From Solirubrobacterales bacterium (GTDB taxonomy: Bacteria; Actinomycetota; Thermoleophilia; Solirubrobacterales; 70-9): a stretch of 49,211 nucleotides of DNA. Location of the stretch: the NCBI GenBank assembly GCA_030152805.1, contig JASLIG010000001.1:1-49211 (forward strand), in the 5' to 3' direction. A program made the position numbers and the translations under genes. The notes beneath the pieces were generated by a model. The model was not told the origin of the DNA. It saw nothing but the letters and a program-made list of their open reading frames with translations, and ran no database searches. The first letter of the stretch is position 1. Each line of letters begins with the position of its first letter. This document shows positions 15,095 to 23,947 of this stretch, one piece after another.

Positions 15095-16054
15095 GTGACC
15101 TTCCTCGAGCGCATCGGCCTGGAGGCGCCGGTCGTGCAGGCCGGCATGGGCGGCGGGCTCAGCCGCCACGAGTTGGCCGTGGCCGTCTCCGAGGCGGGCG
15201 GACTGGGGACGATCGCGGTCAACGGCGCCGGCGCCATCGAGCGTGAGCTTGCCGCCGCGCGAGCGCTGACCGGCCGACCACTTGCCGTCAATCTGCTCTT
15301 GCCGTTCGCCCGTCGGGACTGGTTCAGGGCGGCCGCCGCCGCCGACGTGGTGGTCACCTTCTGGGGGGTCCCGAAGCGACGGACCGGCGGCGCCTGGATC
15401 CACCAGTGCGGCTCGGTCGAGGAGGCGCTCGCCGCCCACGCCGCTGGGGCCGATGCGGTGATCGTCCAGGGCGTGGAGGCGGGTGGCCACGTGCGAGGCA
15501 CGATGCCCGCCCTCGATCTGCTCGCCGCGGTGCGGGCGGCCGTACCGTCGGACTACCCGTTGCTCCTCGCGGGCGGGATCGCCGAGCGCAGCGACGTGGA
15601 GCAAGCGCTCGAGGCCAGCGCCAGCGCCGCGGTCGCCGGTACCCGCTTTCTGCTCTCCGAGGAGAGCCGTGCTCACGCTGAGTACCGACGTCGCCTGCTG
15701 GACGCGAGCGAGACGATCCTCACCGAGCTCTTCGGCTTCGGCTGGCCAGCCCCGCACCGGGTGATCGCCAACGCGGCGACCGATCGCTGGCTGAGCGGAG
15801 ACCCGCGCGGCCCGGCACTGAACCGCGCCCTCAATCGCCTCACTGCGCCGACCACCCGCTACGTTCCCGCCTCGCTGCAGGCACGCTTGGCGCGCGCTCA
15901 GCGGCCCCGAAGCCGCCTGCTCTCACCGCCTGGCCCGACTGACGACGGCCCCGCCAACCTCCTCGACGCCGGCCCGCTCTACGCGGGAGAGACCGTTACC
16001 CGAATCGACGACGTCCAGTCCGCGGCCGAGATCGTCCGCGACCTGACCCCGTAG
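15095..16054 (+). CDS. Nitronate monooxygenase family flavoprotein
   Basis: The 319-residue TIM barrel of the NMO / 2-nitropropane dioxygenase family binds FMN and oxidises nitronates or related compounds. Family features are APVVQAGMGGGLS at the N-terminus, AVSEAGGLGTIA, and the phosphate-binding QGVEAGGHVRG with AGGIAERSDVEQAL and AGTRFLLSEES further on. The GTG start is 17 nt from purN on the other strand. The substrate is unknown, and the neighbouring genes (purine genes, a secreted protein) give no hint. Confidence 0.88.
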   Translation: MTFLERIGLEAPVVQAGMGGGLSRHELAVAVSEAGGLGTIAVNGAGAIERELAAARALTGRPLAVNLLLPFARRDWFRAAAAADVVVTFWGVPKRRTGGAWIHQCGSVEEALAAHAAGADAVIVQGVEAGGHVRGTMPALDLLAAVRAAVPSDYPLLLAGGIAERSDVEQALEASASAAVAGTRFLLSEESRAHAEYRRRLLDASETILTELFGFGWPAPHRVIANAATDRWLSGDPRGPALNRALNRLTAPTTRYVPASLQARLARAQRPRSRLLSPPGPTDDGPANLLDAGPLYAGETVTRIDDVQSAAEIVRDLTP

Positions 16055-16186
16055 CGGGAGGCAGGGGCCGTGACAGCGTCCGCCGGCGCGACCACGATGC
16101 AAGGGGCAGAATTCCGCATCTTTTCGTAGTCAGGGCGGTTACGCCTTAGGTTTCCGAATTCAAAGCACTCGACGGTAGGGGGAACA

Positions 16187-19100
16187 TTGTCGGTGGTCGA
16201 CAAACTGCTGAGCGCGCGCGCGATCCTGTACGCAATCTGTCTGGTGGCGGCGCTTTCGTGCCCTGCGCCGCCCGCGCAAGCGGCCCCAACGAACGATGCA
16301 TTCTCCGCTGCCGCGACGTTGCCGGCGAACCTGCCGAGCAGCCAGCCGGGTAGCAACGTCGAAGCCACGAAGCAGATCGGCGAGCCCGACCACGCCGGCG
16401 ATCCCGGTGGCCACTCGGTCTGGTACTCGTGGACGCCTTCGAGCAGCGGCAGGGTCGGGGTCAGCCACTCCTGCTCGGGCCTCGATGCCCTGATTGGCGT
16501 TTACACCGGCCCCGCCGTCGATTCTCTCGCTCTCGTCGCCAGCAACGAAGACCTCCTCGGCTCGAGCTGCTTCTTCAGCAATCCGGAATTTGAATTCGAC
16601 GCCAGCGGCGGAACGACCTACTGGATCGCGGTCGACGGCCGGAACGGGGAACAGGGGTCGTTCGAACTGCAGCTCAACCCGTCGCCCGACAACGACGACT
16701 TCGCCGCTGCCACGACGATCGACCCCGATCCGCCGCAATCGATCGTCGGCTCGACCAAGGTTGCCGGCAAGGAGCTGGGCGAGCCCAACCACGCCGGTGA
16801 CCCCGGCGGCCACTCGGTCTGGTACTCGTGGACACCTGCGAGCAGCGGACCTGTCGACATCTCGACCTGCACTGCCTTCTTCAGCAGCCTCGACACCGTG
16901 CTCGCCGTCTACACAGGCTCCAGCCTCGGGGGTCTCACGCCCGTGGCTAGCAACGACGACGGATCGGGCTCGGACACGATCTTCGCCTGTTCTTCCGTCA
17001 GCAGCGAAGTCGAGTTCACCGCCGTTGCGGGGACGACGTACAGGATCGCCGTCGACGGCGCCTCTGGAGAAACCGGCAATTTCACCCTGCGCTTGGAGGG
17101 CAAGCCGGCCAACGACAACTTCGCCACCCCCGAGGTGCTCTCCTCCTCCTTCCCCACCAGCACCCCCGCAACGAACAAGTTCGCCACCAAGCAAACCGGC
17201 GAGCCCGACCACGCCGGCGATCCCGGTGGCCACTCGGTCTGGTACTCGTGGACACCCGCGAGCGGCGGCGAAGTCGCCGTCTCGACCTGCTCCTTCGCCG
17301 AGGACTTCGAAGCCCTGCTCGGTGTCTACACAGGCTCCGCGGTCGATGGGCTCACGCCGGTTGCGAGCAGCGACGACCCGGTGCAGGGATCCTGCGGAGG
17401 CGACGGCGTCGAAGCTCGATTCGCCGCTACGGCCGGCACTACCTACCGGATCGCGATCGACGCCAGGGGAGGGGGTGAGGGCCGCTTCACTCTGAGCATC
17501 GAAGGTCCACCCGCAAACGACTCCTTCAGCGCTGCGCAGGTGCTCAACGCCGGTCTCCCCACCGGTGCGGCTGGCATCAACAAGCGAGCGACGAAGGAAC
17601 CCAGCGAGCCCAACCACGCCGGCGACCCCGGCGGCCACTCGGTCTGGTACTCGTGGACCCCTTCGAGCAGCGGGCCGGTCGAGGCCTCGATCTGCGCTTT
17701 CGGCGAAAACGGGCCCCGCTTCCTGATGGCTGTGTACACGGGCTCGAGCGTCGGTGGCTTGACGCCTGTAGCGACTCTGGAAGGAGACCAGGCCGGCTGC
17801 ATCTCGGGCGCTGCCACGACCGAATTCACGGCCGTTGCCGGCACCACCTACCGCATCGCCGTCGATGCCAAGAGCGGGTTGGAAGGGGCATTCTCGGTCG
17901 AACTGCACGGCCGCCAGCCGAACGACGACTTCGCCGACGCCGAAACGGTCAACCCGGACCCCCTCTTCGTCTCCGGCTCGAACCGGTTCGCGAGCAAGGA
18001 GCCCGGTGAGCCCAACCACGCCGGCAACCCCGGCGGCCACTCGCTCTGGTACTCGTGGACACCGTCGAGCGACGGTCCGGTTCACATCGAAGGCTGCGAT
18101 TCCGGCGGCGACCTCGACACCCTGCTTGCCGTCTACACCGGCTCGGCCGTCGACTCGCTGAGCCCGGTGGTGAGCAACGACGACGCGGCCGGCGAGCCGT
18201 CGAACGAACTCTGCACCTCCTCCACCCGCAGCGAGGTGACCTTCGACGTCACCGCCAGCACCACCTACAGGATCGCGGTCGACGGCAAGAACGGCCAGGA
18301 AGGCAAGTTCGTCCTCATCTTCGACCGCAGTGGCGGCGAGACCAATGACGAGTTCGATTCCGCCACCGAGCTCCCCTCGCCGCTGCCCCAATTCGGCAGC
18401 GGTGACACCAAGCTCGCCGGCAAGGAGCCAGGCGAGCCCGACCATGCCGGCAACCCCGGCGGCCACTCGGTCTGGTTCACCTGGACGGCCCAGAAGAGCG
18501 GACCGGTCGCGATCTCGGCCTGCGCCAACAGTGGCGACCTCGACACCCTGCTTGCCGTCTACACCGGCTCGGCGGTCGACTCGCTCAGCCCGGTGGCCAG
18601 CAACGACGACGCCACCGAAGGCTCTTGCCGGGCGACCGACAGCGAAGTCCGCTTCGGCGCCTTCAAGGGGATTACCTACAAGATCGCGGTGGACGGCAAG
18701 GGCGGGAGCACCGGACGCTTCCAGCTCGGCGTGGAAGGGGTCCAAGCAAACGACGCCTTCGGCAAGCCACGCGCTATCGGCAGCTTGGTGCCGGGTTGGA
18801 TGAGCGGCTCAAACCGTTTCGCGACCAAGCAGGCAGGCGAGCCGGAACACGCCGGCGTCCCCGGCGGCCACTCGGTCTGGTTCAAGTGGACCGCTCCGCG
18901 CACGGGCACGGTCAGCGCCGACGCCTGCGGCAGCAGCTTCGACACCCTGCTTGCCGTCTACACCGGCTCGACCGTCGACAATCTCACCCCCGTGGGGGCG
19001 AACGACGATGGTGGCGGCCTTTGCGGCCAGCGCAGCCGGCTGACCTTCGACGCCACAGGAAACAGCGTCTACAAAATCGCGGTCGACGGCAAGGATGGCG

Positions 19101-19756
19101 CCCAGGGGGCCGTCGAGCTTCGCCTCGACATGCGCCCGCGAAGCGACGATTTCGAGGATGCGGAAACGATCCCAGGCTGGATGACGCAGTACAGCTCAGG
19201 CGCGACGCGGCTGGCGACCAAGCAGCCGGGAGAGCCGGATCACTCCGGGGATCCCGGCGGCCACTCGGTCTGGTTCACCTGGACACCCTTCGAAAGCGGC
19301 AGCGAGGTCCTCGGCGCCTGCGGGGAAGACTTCCAGCCCCTGCTCGGCATATACACGGGCTCGAGCGTCGATGCGCTGACGCCGGTGCCCGCGGAGGCCG
19401 GCCCGGCCTCAGGCTGCGTGGGGGGCGAGAGCCTCGCCTTCGACGCTGACGTCGGCACCACCTACCGGATCGCGGTCGACGGAGCCGCAGGCGACTCCGG
19501 TCACTTCGACCTCTCGCTCGAACCGTTCATCGCCGAGCCTCCGGAAACCGAACAGGAGCCTCCGCCGAGCGGGAACGGGGGCCAGCAGGGAAATCCGGGC
19601 CCGATTGCCGTGTCCCCGCCCCCCGCGAAGCCGAAGCCGAAACCAACGCCGCTGAAATGCAAGCGGGGCTTCGTCAAGAAGCTCGTCCACGGCAAGCCGA
19701 AGTGCGTGAAGAAGAAGCACCGGCCGCGCCACGCTCACCGGCACCGCCCGGCTTGA
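16187..19756 (+). CDS. Secreted protein with eight tandem ~125-residue beta-rich repeats
   Basis: The 1189-residue product has a signal peptide (about 1-32, cleavage near AQAAPTND), eight consecutive repeats and a basic C-terminal tail (KPKPKPTPLKCKRGF onward). Each repeat opens with NDxF, carries ATKxxGEPxHAGxPGGHSVWY/F, then DTLLAVYTGSxVxxLTPVASNDD, and closes with GTTYRIAVDGxxGxxGxF. The pattern resembles beta-sandwich pre-peptidase-C-like domains of secreted proteins; no catalytic domain is present. The TTG start at 16187 follows AGGGGGA at good spacing. Paired Cys within repeats suggest disulfides. The Arg/Lys/His-rich tail may bind wall polymers. Binding or structural roles are inferred, not shown. 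Confidence 0.85.
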   Translation: MSVVDKLLSARAILYAICLVAALSCPAPPAQAAPTNDAFSAAATLPANLPSSQPGSNVEATKQIGEPDHAGDPGGHSVWYSWTPSSSGRVGVSHSCSGLDALIGVYTGPAVDSLALVASNEDLLGSSCFFSNPEFEFDASGGTTYWIAVDGRNGEQGSFELQLNPSPDNDDFAAATTIDPDPPQSIVGSTKVAGKELGEPNHAGDPGGHSVWYSWTPASSGPVDISTCTAFFSSLDTVLAVYTGSSLGGLTPVASNDDGSGSDTIFACSSVSSEVEFTAVAGTTYRIAVDGASGETGNFTLRLEGKPANDNFATPEVLSSSFPTSTPATNKFATKQTGEPDHAGDPGGHSVWYSWTPASGGEVAVSTCSFAEDFEALLGVYTGSAVDGLTPVASSDDPVQGSCGGDGVEARFAATAGTTYRIAIDARGGGEGRFTLSIEGPPANDSFSAAQVLNAGLPTGAAGINKRATKEPSEPNHAGDPGGHSVWYSWTPSSSGPVEASICAFGENGPRFLMAVYTGSSVGGLTPVATLEGDQAGCISGAATTEFTAVAGTTYRIAVDAKSGLEGAFSVELHGRQPNDDFADAETVNPDPLFVSGSNRFASKEPGEPNHAGNPGGHSLWYSWTPSSDGPVHIEGCDSGGDLDTLLAVYTGSAVDSLSPVVSNDDAAGEPSNELCTSSTRSEVTFDVTASTTYRIAVDGKNGQEGKFVLIFDRSGGETNDEFDSATELPSPLPQFGSGDTKLAGKEPGEPDHAGNPGGHSVWFTWTAQKSGPVAISACANSGDLDTLLAVYTGSAVDSLSPVASNDDATEGSCRATDSEVRFGAFKGITYKIAVDGKGGSTGRFQLGVEGVQANDAFGKPRAIGSLVPGWMSGSNRFATKQAGEPEHAGVPGGHSVWFKWTAPRTGTVSADACGSSFDTLLAVYTGSTVDNLTPVGANDDGGGLCGQRSRLTFDATGNSVYKIAVDGKDGAQGAVELRLDMRPRSDDFEDAETIPGWMTQYSSGATRLATKQPGEPDHSGDPGGHSVWFTWTPFESGSEVLGACGEDFQPLLGIYTGSSVDALTPVPAEAGPASGCVGGESLAFDADVGTTYRIAVDGAAGDSGHFDLSLEPFIAEPPETEQEPPPSGNGGQQGNPGPIAVSPPPAKPKPKPTPLKCKRGFVKKLVHGKPKCVKKKHRPRHAHRHRPA

Positions 19757-19757
19757 G

Positions 19758-21203
19758 CTAACGGCTTGCCGGGACCACGGCGACGTCCTCGAGGGCGAAC
19801 TTCCCGTTCGCCTCGTCGGGGTCGCCGAGCGGGTAACGGCCGCTGAAGCAGGCGTCGCAGTGGTCCTCGGGCGGCGTGCCGATCGCCTCGTAGACGCCCT
19901 CGAGCGAGAGGTAGGCGAGCGAGTCGCAGTCGAGCTCGTCGGCGATCTCCTCGATGCTGCGCCCGTGGGCGATCATCTCCTCGCGGGTCGACATGTCGAC
20001 CCCGTAGTGGCATGGGTTGCGGATCGGCGGCGCCGAGATCCGCAGGTGCACCTCGCGGGCGCCGGCGTCGCGCAGCATGCCGACGATCTGGCGCGTCGTG
20101 TTGCCGCGCACGATCGAGTCGTCGACGACGACGATTCGCTGGCCGGAGACGATCTCGGGCAGCGGGTTGAACTTGAGCCGCAGCCCGTGCTTGCGCAGCT
20201 CCTGGCCGGGCTGGATGAAGGTCCGCGCCACGTAGCGGTTCTTGATCAGGCCGTCGTCGCGGGGCAGCCCCGAGGCGCGGGCGAAGCCGGCCGCCGCGGG
20301 GTTGCCCGAGTCGGGCACGGCGATCACCAGGTCGGCCTCGACCGGCGCCTCGCGCCAGAGGATCTCGCCCATGCGGCCACGCACCTGCTGCAGCACCCTG
20401 CCCTCGAGGCGGCTGTCGGGGCGGGAGAAGTAGATGTGCTCGAAGACGCACATCGCCGGCCGCTCGGCCCGCACGACCTGGCGCGTCTCCAGGCCGCGCT
20501 CGGTCAGCGAGACCATCTCGCCGGGATGCACTTCGCGCATCAGCTCGGCGCCGATGATGTCGAAGGCGCAGCTCTCCGAGGCGACGACGAAGCGGTCCTC
20601 GAGGCGCCCCAGCGAGAGCGGCCGCACCCCGTGCGGGTCGCGAAAGGCGACGATCGCCCGCTTGGTCATCACCACCGTCGAGTAGGCGCCCTGCAGCCGC
20701 GGCATCACGTCGGCGGCGGCGTCCTCGATCAGCTTGCCCTCGTTGGAGGAGAGCAGCGCCGCGATGATCTCGGAGTCCGAGGTGCCGCGGAAGGCGATGC
20801 CGCGCTCCTTCAGCTCGCCCCAGAGCTCGACCGCGTTGGTCAGGTTGCCGTTGTGGGCGAGGGCCAGCTCGCGGCCGTCGTCGCGCCAGACCGGCTGCGC
20901 GTTCTCCCAGGAACCGCCGCCGGTGGTCGAGTAGCGCACGTGGCCGATCGCCATGTCGCCCTCCAGCGCCCGCAGCTTCTCCTCGTCGAAGACCTGCGAG
21001 ACGAGCCCCGAGTCGCGCAGGGTGGTGATCTGCCCGCCCTCAGCGGTGGCGATGCCGGCAGACTCCTGGCCGCGGTGCTGCAGCGCGTAGAGGCCGAAGT
21101 AGGCGAGGCGGGCGACGTCGTGCCCAGGTGCGTATACGCCGAACACCCCGCATTCATCGCGCGGGCCCTCGCGATCTATCTGGTACCCCTGGAGCGGAGT
21201 CAA
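19758..21203 (-). CDS. purF: Amidophosphoribosyltransferase
   Basis: PurF commits PRPP to purine synthesis, using glutamine. After a 17-residue propeptide, Cys18 (in RDECGVFGVY) would become the N-terminal nucleophile of the Ntn glutaminase domain. The phosphoribosyltransferase domain has IVVVDDSIVRGNTT. Cys residues of the Bacillus-type iron-sulfur form are present (MCVFEHIYF, NPCHYGVD, HCDAC). The start at TTG 21203 is chosen because GAGGAAAG lies upstream at proper distance and the propeptide length is normal; the open frame to 21272 has no such support. It stands alone, downstream of the two secreted-protein genes on the same strand. Confidence 0.95.
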   Translation of the reverse strand: MTPLQGYQIDREGPRDECGVFGVYAPGHDVARLAYFGLYALQHRGQESAGIATAEGGQITTLRDSGLVSQVFDEEKLRALEGDMAIGHVRYSTTGGGSWENAQPVWRDDGRELALAHNGNLTNAVELWGELKERGIAFRGTSDSEIIAALLSSNEGKLIEDAAADVMPRLQGAYSTVVMTKRAIVAFRDPHGVRPLSLGRLEDRFVVASESCAFDIIGAELMREVHPGEMVSLTERGLETRQVVRAERPAMCVFEHIYFSRPDSRLEGRVLQQVRGRMGEILWREAPVEADLVIAVPDSGNPAAAGFARASGLPRDDGLIKNRYVARTFIQPGQELRKHGLRLKFNPLPEIVSGQRIVVVDDSIVRGNTTRQIVGMLRDAGAREVHLRISAPPIRNPCHYGVDMSTREEMIAHGRSIEEIADELDCDSLAYLSLEGVYEAIGTPPEDHCDACFSGRYPLGDPDEANGKFALEDVAVVPASR

Positions 21204-21302
21204 GCGCGTGCTTTCCTCGCGGTTGGAAGAACCTGACGCGCAGGCGGACTGCCTACTCGCGGAGGGTAGCAACGGGGCGGGACCTGACCTGGCGTGGGGC
21301 GT

Positions 21303-22313
21303 CTACCGGCGGACGTGCTTGAGCCCGCGCCCCTTCAGCTTCACGTCGACCGTCGTTTCGGTTGGCCCGCCGCTCAGGTTGGGAGCAACCGCGGTGAAGC
21401 GGAGCTTCATCGACTTCTTCTTGCTGAGGCCGTCGAGAGCCGAGACAAGCGGCCGGTAGAAGTAGTACTTAACCGTAGTGATGGCCCCCGGCGCAACGGT
21501 CTGGGTCGCCTCACCGATCCCGTGATATCGGGTCGGGCCCGCCGCGTTTTTCGGCAAGTGGGGCTTAGGCCCGACGATCGTCGCCCGAAGGGATACCGGA
21601 ACCTGGGCACTGGCCGTGAGTAGCACCGACACGAATCCGCGTTTGACGAGAGGCACCATGCCGAGCTCCACCCGCGGACATTTGCTCTGCGTCGTGGCAC
21701 TCTGCGGGCACTCGTCCTGTGTCTCGTCGCCGAAACCGTCGCCGTCCCGATCGGGCTCGATCACGGCTGAGACCGCCGCCTGAGACCCGTTTTCTTCACC
21801 AAAGACTTGAGCCGAACCGGGCTGGCTTTCGCCGAAGAAGGTCCCTGAAACGTCACCGGGTCTGCCGGGGATGCAGGCAATCGCCCCTTCGCCGGGCTTT
21901 CCGGTAACTCCAAAGCGATCACCCGCCTGCACGGGAATTCTGATGTCAAACGCTTCGCGGCCGTCGGTGACCTCCTCGAGGCTGCTTTCCGCAACAACTT
22001 GAGCTTGGTTCGGCGCAAATATTGGACGGAGCACCTTCAGTTTCTCCATGTGAACATCGGGTCCGGGCGATCTAACTCGCCACTTGGTGGCAACACCGGA
22101 GGTCGGGACGCCTATGGGCAGGGAATTCTCCGGGGCGACAGCCAGCGGAAAGAGCGTTACCCCTACGACCATGCCGTTCGCTTGGCAGTCGCTTCCTACT
22201 TCAATCGCGGCCGATGCCGACGGCGCGCCGACCAGCCTCAGCGTGAAGGCCAATCCTGCCACCACGATCCCCAATCGTTTGCCCATCGTGTCCAGCCAAC
22301 CCACCTTGTTCAT
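21303..22313 (-). CDS. Secreted protein with calcium-binding-type repeat, paralogue 1
   Basis: The 336-residue product begins with a signal peptide (MNKVGWLDTMGKRLGIVVAG, cleavage near SASAA). A first beta-rich domain follows, then the motif DRDGDGFGDETQDECP, a thrombospondin-type-3-like acidic loop that normally binds calcium, and a second beta-rich domain ending VDVKLKGRG. The next gene encodes a paralogue with the same order and nearly the same C-terminus. The ATG at 22313 overlaps the upstream stop (ATGA), which fixes the start. Function unknown; a surface or adhesive role is inference. Confidence 0.8.
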   Translation of the reverse strand: MNKVGWLDTMGKRLGIVVAGLAFTLRLVGAPSASAAIEVGSDCQANGMVVGVTLFPLAVAPENSLPIGVPTSGVATKWRVRSPGPDVHMEKLKVLRPIFAPNQAQVVAESSLEEVTDGREAFDIRIPVQAGDRFGVTGKPGEGAIACIPGRPGDVSGTFFGESQPGSAQVFGEENGSQAAVSAVIEPDRDGDGFGDETQDECPQSATTQSKCPRVELGMVPLVKRGFVSVLLTASAQVPVSLRATIVGPKPHLPKNAAGPTRYHGIGEATQTVAPGAITTVKYYFYRPLVSALDGLSKKKSMKLRFTAVAPNLSGGPTETTVDVKLKGRGLKHVRR

Positions 22314-23284
22314 TGGCCCCGTCCCTTCAACTTCACGTCCACCCGTCGATTCTTGATCCGCCCCGCCAGGTCGGTGCAGCTCACGGTCAGCTTTGCCGTC
22401 AGCGATTCCTGTGGGGTGAGCCTGCCGAGGCGGCGCAGCACGGCCTTTGGCAGCGGCACTCGGAACGGCACCCGTTTGCCCGGCAGCACGGTCTTCTTCG
22501 GCCCGCTCAGGCCGATGATCAGGCGGGTCGGTTTCGCCCCCGCCGTTTTGAGTTTCGGGCTGGGCTTGAATCCCCAGCCGACCTGCCCGTAGACGTCGAT
22601 CGTCGCTTCCGAGCTGACGCCGACCCGGACCACGATCGATTGCCGCTTCGCCTTCGTCCGAGTGGTGAACCGAACCGGCGGGCAACCTTCGTGGAGAGCG
22701 GCGTTCTTCGGGCACTGATCCTGGGTCTCGTCACCGTAGCCGTCATGGTCCCTGTCGTCCTCGACCGTCGCGGTTACAGGCACGCCGATGCCGACGACGC
22801 CTTTGACCCGCCTCGTTTCCCCGATGGCCGCCGCGCCTTCGAAACTTCCCGCCAGCTGTGGCGCCGGGTTGCAGACGAGGGTTCCGTTGGCGCCGTAGAG
22901 GCCCAGGTAGCCCGTCCAGGACTGGATCGGTATGCGGGTCGGGAAGACGTTGAGCCCTTCGCCGAGGATCACGGTCGCGCTGTCGGCTTCCTTGCGGTAG
23001 TCCTGTTCTTCGTTCAGCACCCGGTAGACCTCGAGCCGCTGAGGAATGGGCGCGATGCCGGGACCGACGCGGACCTTCCAGTTGGTGATGACCTTCGCCG
23101 GTTCTTCCGGCACCACCGTCTTGAAGGGCGGCCCCGGGACGGTGTTGAAGACCAGCAGCGTGCGGTTTGCTTCCGTGCCGGTGGCGGTGCACGGCTCACC
23201 GACTTCTTCCGCGGCCGAAACCGAGGAAACCATCGTCAAGCTCAGGGCTGCGGTCAGCGCTGTCGCCAGGAGACGCGTTCGCAC
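22310..23284 (-). CDS. Secreted protein with calcium-binding-type repeat, paralogue 2
   Basis: The 324-residue product starts at a GTG (23284) with a signal peptide (MRTRLLATALTAALSLTM, cleavage near VSAAEE). A first domain has paired Cys (EPCTATG, LVCNPAP), then DRDHDGYGDETQDQCP with the following CPP. The C-terminal beta-rich domain ends RVDVKLKGRGQ, as in the neighbouring paralogue. It is the first gene of a two-gene unit, downstream of and on the same strand as the TetR gene (9 nt gap), which could mean read-through from that promoter. The DNA of the two genes has diverged, so the duplication is not recent. Confidence 0.8.
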   Translation of the reverse strand: MRTRLLATALTAALSLTMVSSVSAAEEVGEPCTATGTEANRTLLVFNTVPGPPFKTVVPEEPAKVITNWKVRVGPGIAPIPQRLEVYRVLNEEQDYRKEADSATVILGEGLNVFPTRIPIQSWTGYLGLYGANGTLVCNPAPQLAGSFEGAAAIGETRRVKGVVGIGVPVTATVEDDRDHDGYGDETQDQCPKNAALHEGCPPVRFTTRTKAKRQSIVVRVGVSSEATIDVYGQVGWGFKPSPKLKTAGAKPTRLIIGLSGPKKTVLPGKRVPFRVPLPKAVLRRLGRLTPQESLTAKLTVSCTDLAGRIKNRRVDVKLKGRGQ

Positions 23285-23293
23285 CAGCTCACC

Positions 23294-23911
23294 CTATCGG
23301 CGCATCAGGGCGTCGAGCGCTCGGCCGAGACCCGCGATGGCCGAGTCGAGCGGCTCCTCGCTGCCGGCGGCGCGGGCGCGCAGCAGGGCGCCCTCGATCG
23401 TCGAGACGACGAGGCCGGCGAAGTCCTCGGCGTCCTCGCGGCCGACGCCCTCGTCGAGCAGGGCGGCGGCAATCGGGCGTTCCCAGCTCTGGAACGCGGC
23501 GGTCGCGACGGCGGCGAGCTCGGGGTCCTCGGGACGGGCCAGGGCGACGGCGGCGACGGGGCAGCCGATCCGCTCGGGGTAGTTGACGACACGGCGGCGG
23601 AAAGTGTCGCCGAACAGCCCCAGGGTGTCCTTCAGCCCGCGCTCCTCCAGCGAGCGCTCGATCGTGTCGCGGATCGTCGTCCCCTCCAGCTCGGCGGCCT
23701 CGCGGGCGAGCTGGACCTTGCCGCCGGGGAAGTGGTGGTAGATCGAGCCGCGCGGCGCCTTGCCGCGGGCGGCGACGTCGCGCAGCTCCATGCCCGCGTA
23801 GCCCTTCTCGGCGAGCAGCTGCCGTGCCCCCTTGAGCAGCAGGGCGCGACCGTCGCGGCGTTTGCGCTCGGCAGGCTCCCCGTCGGCGATCCTCGCTATG
23901 CCCACGGTCAT
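23294..23911 (-). CDS. TetR-family transcriptional regulator
   Basis: The 205-residue protein has an N-terminal TetR helix-turn-helix (about residues 22-68): LLLKGARQLLAEKGYAGMEL, then RDVAARGKAPRGSIYHHFPGGK. The C-terminal half is an all-helical ligand domain of the LmrA/YxaF-like kind (CPVAAVALA, WERPIAAALLDEG). It is divergent from a multidrug-type efflux gene with only 18 nt between the starts, so it most likely represses that transporter and itself. Ligand unknown. Confidence 0.92.
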   Translation of the reverse strand: MTVGIARIADGEPAERKRRDGRALLLKGARQLLAEKGYAGMELRDVAARGKAPRGSIYHHFPGGKVQLAREAAELEGTTIRDTIERSLEERGLKDTLGLFGDTFRRRVVNYPERIGCPVAAVALARPEDPELAAVATAAFQSWERPIAAALLDEGVGREDAEDFAGLVVSTIEGALLRARAAGSEEPLDSAIAGLGRALDALMRR

Positions 23912-23947
23912 AGTCTATAGTGCGAGCCGATGTATGACGGTGGTCAT
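23906..23947. promoter_or_regulatory. Candidate TetR operator in the regulator/efflux intergenic region
   Basis: GGTCATAG occurs twice, at about 23906-23913 and 23942-23949. The right copy is part of the perfect inverted repeat ATGAC-GGTG-GTCAT (23934-23947), and the left copy runs into the palindromic ATAGTCTAT. The sites flank the gap between the two start codons and overlap the first codons of the transporter gene, a usual place for a self-regulating TetR operator. Confidence 0.5.

Noticed and set aside
16160..18745. 861-codon open frame on the minus strand
   Set aside because: It is the shadow of the eight-repeat secreted protein; its apparent repeats (GRPRVPDRVAAGVAGVVGL) are the reverse reading of the same DNA repeats.
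16380..19300. Regular DNA repeats that could suggest a CRISPR array
   Set aside because: The period is about 375 bp and in frame; they are protein repeats, not short direct repeats with spacers. No CRISPR array is seen in the window.
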